Part shown: positions 5,904-7,095 of the stretch, in pieces | Layout of the letters: every line of letters begins with the position of its first letter | Numbering within the stretch: the stretch's first letter is position 1 | Assembly: GCA_018067265.1 (NCBI GenBank) | Contig: JAGPUY010000333.1 | Span: 1 to 7,095 of the forward strand | Reading direction: 5' to 3' | Source of the DNA: Oceanihabitans sp. | GTDB taxonomy: Bacteria; Bacteroidota; Bacteroidia; Flavobacteriales; Flavobacteriaceae | Length of the DNA: 7,095 bases | Program-made: the position numbers and the translations under genes | The notes under the pieces: generated by a model | What the model saw: only the letters and a program-made list of their open reading frames with translations | The model's database searches: none | Told to the model about the DNA's origin: nothing

Positions 5904-6542
5904 ATGTACGCAATTGTAGAGATAGCAGGGCATCAATTTAAAGTTGAAAAAGACCAAAAAGTTTTTGTTAACCGTTTAGCATCAGAAGAAGGAAAGACAA
6001 TGTCTTTCGATAATGTTCTTTTAATTGCAGATGGTAGCAATGTAACTGTAGGCGCCCCAGCTATAGATGGAGCACAAGTAAGTGTGAAAGTCTTAAAGCA
6101 CCTTCAAGGTGATAAAGTTATTGTTTTCAAAAAGAAAAGAAGAAAAGGTTACCGTGTAAAGAATGGACACAGACAAGCCTTAACGGAAATCGTGATTGAG
6201 AGCATTGTAGCTTCAGGAGCTAAAAAAGCTGCTCCAGCTAAAAAAGCTGCTGCTCCAAAAGCAGAAGCAAAACCAGCTGCTAAAAAAGCAACAGGTAAAG
6301 CAGATGATTTAAAGAAAGTAGAAGGTATTGGACCTAAAATTGCTGAAACATTAGTAGAAGCTGGAATCGCGACTTTCGCAGATTTAGCTAAAACAGATGC
6401 AGCAAAAATTTCTGAAATCATTGCAGGTGTTCGTGGTAGTCACGTAACCGATACTTGGCCAGCACAAGCTAAATTAGCTGCTGATGGTAAGTGGGACGAG
6501 CTTAAAAAATGGCAAGACGAATTAGATGGTGGTAAAGCTTAA
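5904..6542 (+). CDS. 50S ribosomal protein L21 with C-terminal helix-hairpin-helix extension
   Basis: L21 binds 23S rRNA in the large ribosomal subunit. Residues 1-103 are a complete L21 core, from MYAIVEIAGHQFKVE to the signature around KKKRRKGYRVKNGHRQ (76-91). Bacterial L21 usually stops near residue 103, but this protein has 212. An Ala/Lys-rich linker (about 106-131, repeated KKAA/PAKKA) leads to a helix-hairpin-helix module (about 134-175) with the hairpin GIGPKIA (141-147). A conserved tail with three Trp (185, 197, 203) follows. HhH modules bind nucleic acid backbones, so the extension may add an rRNA or DNA contact; that is inference. I recall this fused form as common in Flavobacteriia. 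No frameshift is involved. It is first in the operon with rpmA, behind a strong promoter; no Shine-Dalgarno sequence precedes the ATG. Confidence 0.97.
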   Translation: MYAIVEIAGHQFKVEKDQKVFVNRLASEEGKTMSFDNVLLIADGSNVTVGAPAIDGAQVSVKVLKHLQGDKVIVFKKKRRKGYRVKNGHRQALTEIVIESIVASGAKKAAPAKKAAAPKAEAKPAAKKATGKADDLKKVEGIGPKIAETLVEAGIATFADLAKTDAAKISEIIAGVRGSHVTDTWPAQAKLAADGKWDELKKWQDELDGGKA

Positions 6543-6583
6543 TTGCTAAACTACTTAAGTATAACAAATAAAACCTTAAGACA

Positions 6584-6844
6584 ATGGCTCATAAAAAAGG
6601 AGTTGGTAGTTCGAAGAATGGTAGAGAATCAGAATCAAAACGTTTAGGCGTGAAGATATTTGGTGGACAAGCTGCTATTGCTGGAAATATCATATTAAGA
6701 CAAAGAGGTAATACGCATCACCCAGCGGAGAACGTATACCAAGGAAAAGATCACACTTTACACGCTAGAGTAGATGGTTTAGTAAAATTCACAAAGAAAA
6801 GAAACAATAGATCTTATGTATCTATTGAACCTTTCGAAGCTTAG
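6584..6844 (+). CDS. 50S ribosomal protein L27
   Basis: L27 is a large-subunit protein whose N-terminal tail reaches the peptidyl transferase centre and helps position tRNA. The 86-residue product is standard length and begins MAHKKGVGSSKNGRESESKR, the typical L27 start, followed by LGVKIFGGQAAIAGNIILRQRG, which contains the family signature. The N-terminus begins directly with the functional tail and lacks the cleaved extension found in Firmicutes. The gene follows rplU by 41 bases with no terminator between, the common L21-L27 arrangement, and is followed by a strong hairpin terminator. No Shine-Dalgarno sequence precedes the ATG, normal for highly expressed genes in this phylum. Confidence 0.98.
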   Translation: MAHKKGVGSSKNGRESESKRLGVKIFGGQAAIAGNIILRQRGNTHHPAENVYQGKDHTLHARVDGLVKFTKKRNNRSYVSIEPFEA

Positions 6845-6868
6845 GAATTTTATAAATCCTTAAAATTT

Positions 6869-6909
6869 AAAACACCTTTACTTATTTAATAAGTAAAGGT
6901 GTTTTTTTA
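6869..6909 (+). terminator. Rho-independent terminator of rplU-rpmA
   Basis: A long inverted repeat pairs 6871-6886 (AACACCTTTACTTATT) with 6888-6903 over 16 positions with no mismatch, followed by a run of T to 6908. It lies 25 bases after the rpmA stop. An A run on the left arm means it could also work on the minus strand. Confidence 0.93.
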
Positions 6910-6966
6910 TGCGCTAAAATTAAAAAAGGTCTACTAGTCGTATGCATCGAAGTGCGTTTAAAAATA

Positions 6967-7044
6967 TAAAAGTCATACAAAGTATTTTGTTAGTTATTAT
7001 AATGTATTTGACTGTTTTTTAATTTTAATTTCTAAAAGTCATAC
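6967..7044 (+). repeat. 12-base direct repeat, two copies 66 bases apart
   Basis: TAAAAGTCATAC occurs at 6967-6978 and again, without mismatch, at 7033-7044. The second copy overlaps the candidate -7 box at 7042-7049. The pair lies in the non-coding stretch after the rpmA terminator, where I find no other supported feature. Confidence 0.6.
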
Positions 7045-7049
7045 CTTTG
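7042..7049 (+). promoter_or_regulatory. Possible -7 element for a gene beyond the right edge
   Basis: TACCTTTG is an exact TAnnTTTG match on the plus strand. The nearest TTG upstream (7008-7010) is 31 bases away, too far for a normal -33 element, so this may be a weak or regulated promoter or a chance match. The downstream gene is outside the window. Confidence 0.35.
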
Positions 7050-7095
7050 AAAAGGGGAATATTTAGAATCCAAATAATATAAAGTTTGTTATTTG

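Noticed and set aside
6149..6421. Open frame of 90 codons on the minus strand
   Set aside because: Antisense to the linker and HhH part of rplU. Its Ala-rich composition simply mirrors the Ala/Lys-rich linker codons.
6843..6860. Small hairpin just after the rpmA stop
   Set aside because: The arms AGGAATTTA and TAAATCCT pair only with a bulge and no T run follows. The strong terminator a few bases downstream explains transcript ending.
6942..7022. 26-codon frame on the plus strand (starts MHRSAFKN, hydrophobic end)
   Set aside because: It could encode a tiny membrane peptide, but AT-rich DNA often gives Ile/Leu/Val/Phe-rich frames by chance. There is no promoter close upstream, no clear ribosome binding site, and the 12-base repeat runs through it.

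Overview
The window looks like chromosome from a member of the Flavobacteriaceae (Bacteroidota). The DNA is AT-rich. Several intergenic regions carry Bacteroidota-type promoter elements (TAnnTTTG, in the best case with an upstream TTTG). Most genes have no Shine-Dalgarno sequence. The proteins are typical of the group: a signal-peptide M16 peptidase pair, a lipoprotein with an FSC lipobox, and ribosomal protein L21 with a C-terminal helix-hairpin-helix extension. The genus cannot be fixed from the sequence.

Layout. (1) Positions 1-597: a minus-strand gene for a small metal-binding lipoprotein (one HMA domain plus two 24-residue cysteine-rich repeats), ending in a near-perfect bidirectional terminator at 1-33. 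(2) 598-695: a short divergent promoter region. (3) 696-1592: a plus-strand ten-helix EamA/DMT-family transporter, followed by a terminator shared with the convergent operon and by a small hairpin repeat at 1643-1668. (4) 1680-5166: a minus-strand pair of exported M16 peptidase-family proteins. The upstream one (3847-5166) has the complete zinc site; the downstream one (1680-3743) has lost it but keeps the substrate-binding Arg/Tyr pair and carries an extra C-terminal domain that looks LolA-like. (5) 5351-5806: a four-helix membrane protein of unknown function. (6) 5904-6844: rplU-rpmA (L21-L27) behind a very clear promoter and closed by a strong terminator at 6869-6909. (7) 6845-7095: non-coding apart from the terminator, with a 12-base direct repeat whose second copy overlaps a possible promoter for a gene beyond the right edge.

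How the genes work together. L21 and L27 are both large-subunit ribosomal proteins and are almost certainly co-transcribed. The two M16 proteins probably form one heterodimeric envelope protease, because their sets of key residues are complementary. The HMA lipoprotein and the transporter share a divergent promoter region, but nothing in the sequence links their functions.

Overall this is mostly ordinary core genome. The most interesting items are the M16 pair with its fused C-terminal domain, the cysteine-repeat metal lipoprotein with a CxxxC metal loop, and the L21-HhH fusion. I found no CRISPR array, tRNA, rRNA, insertion sequence or defence system.
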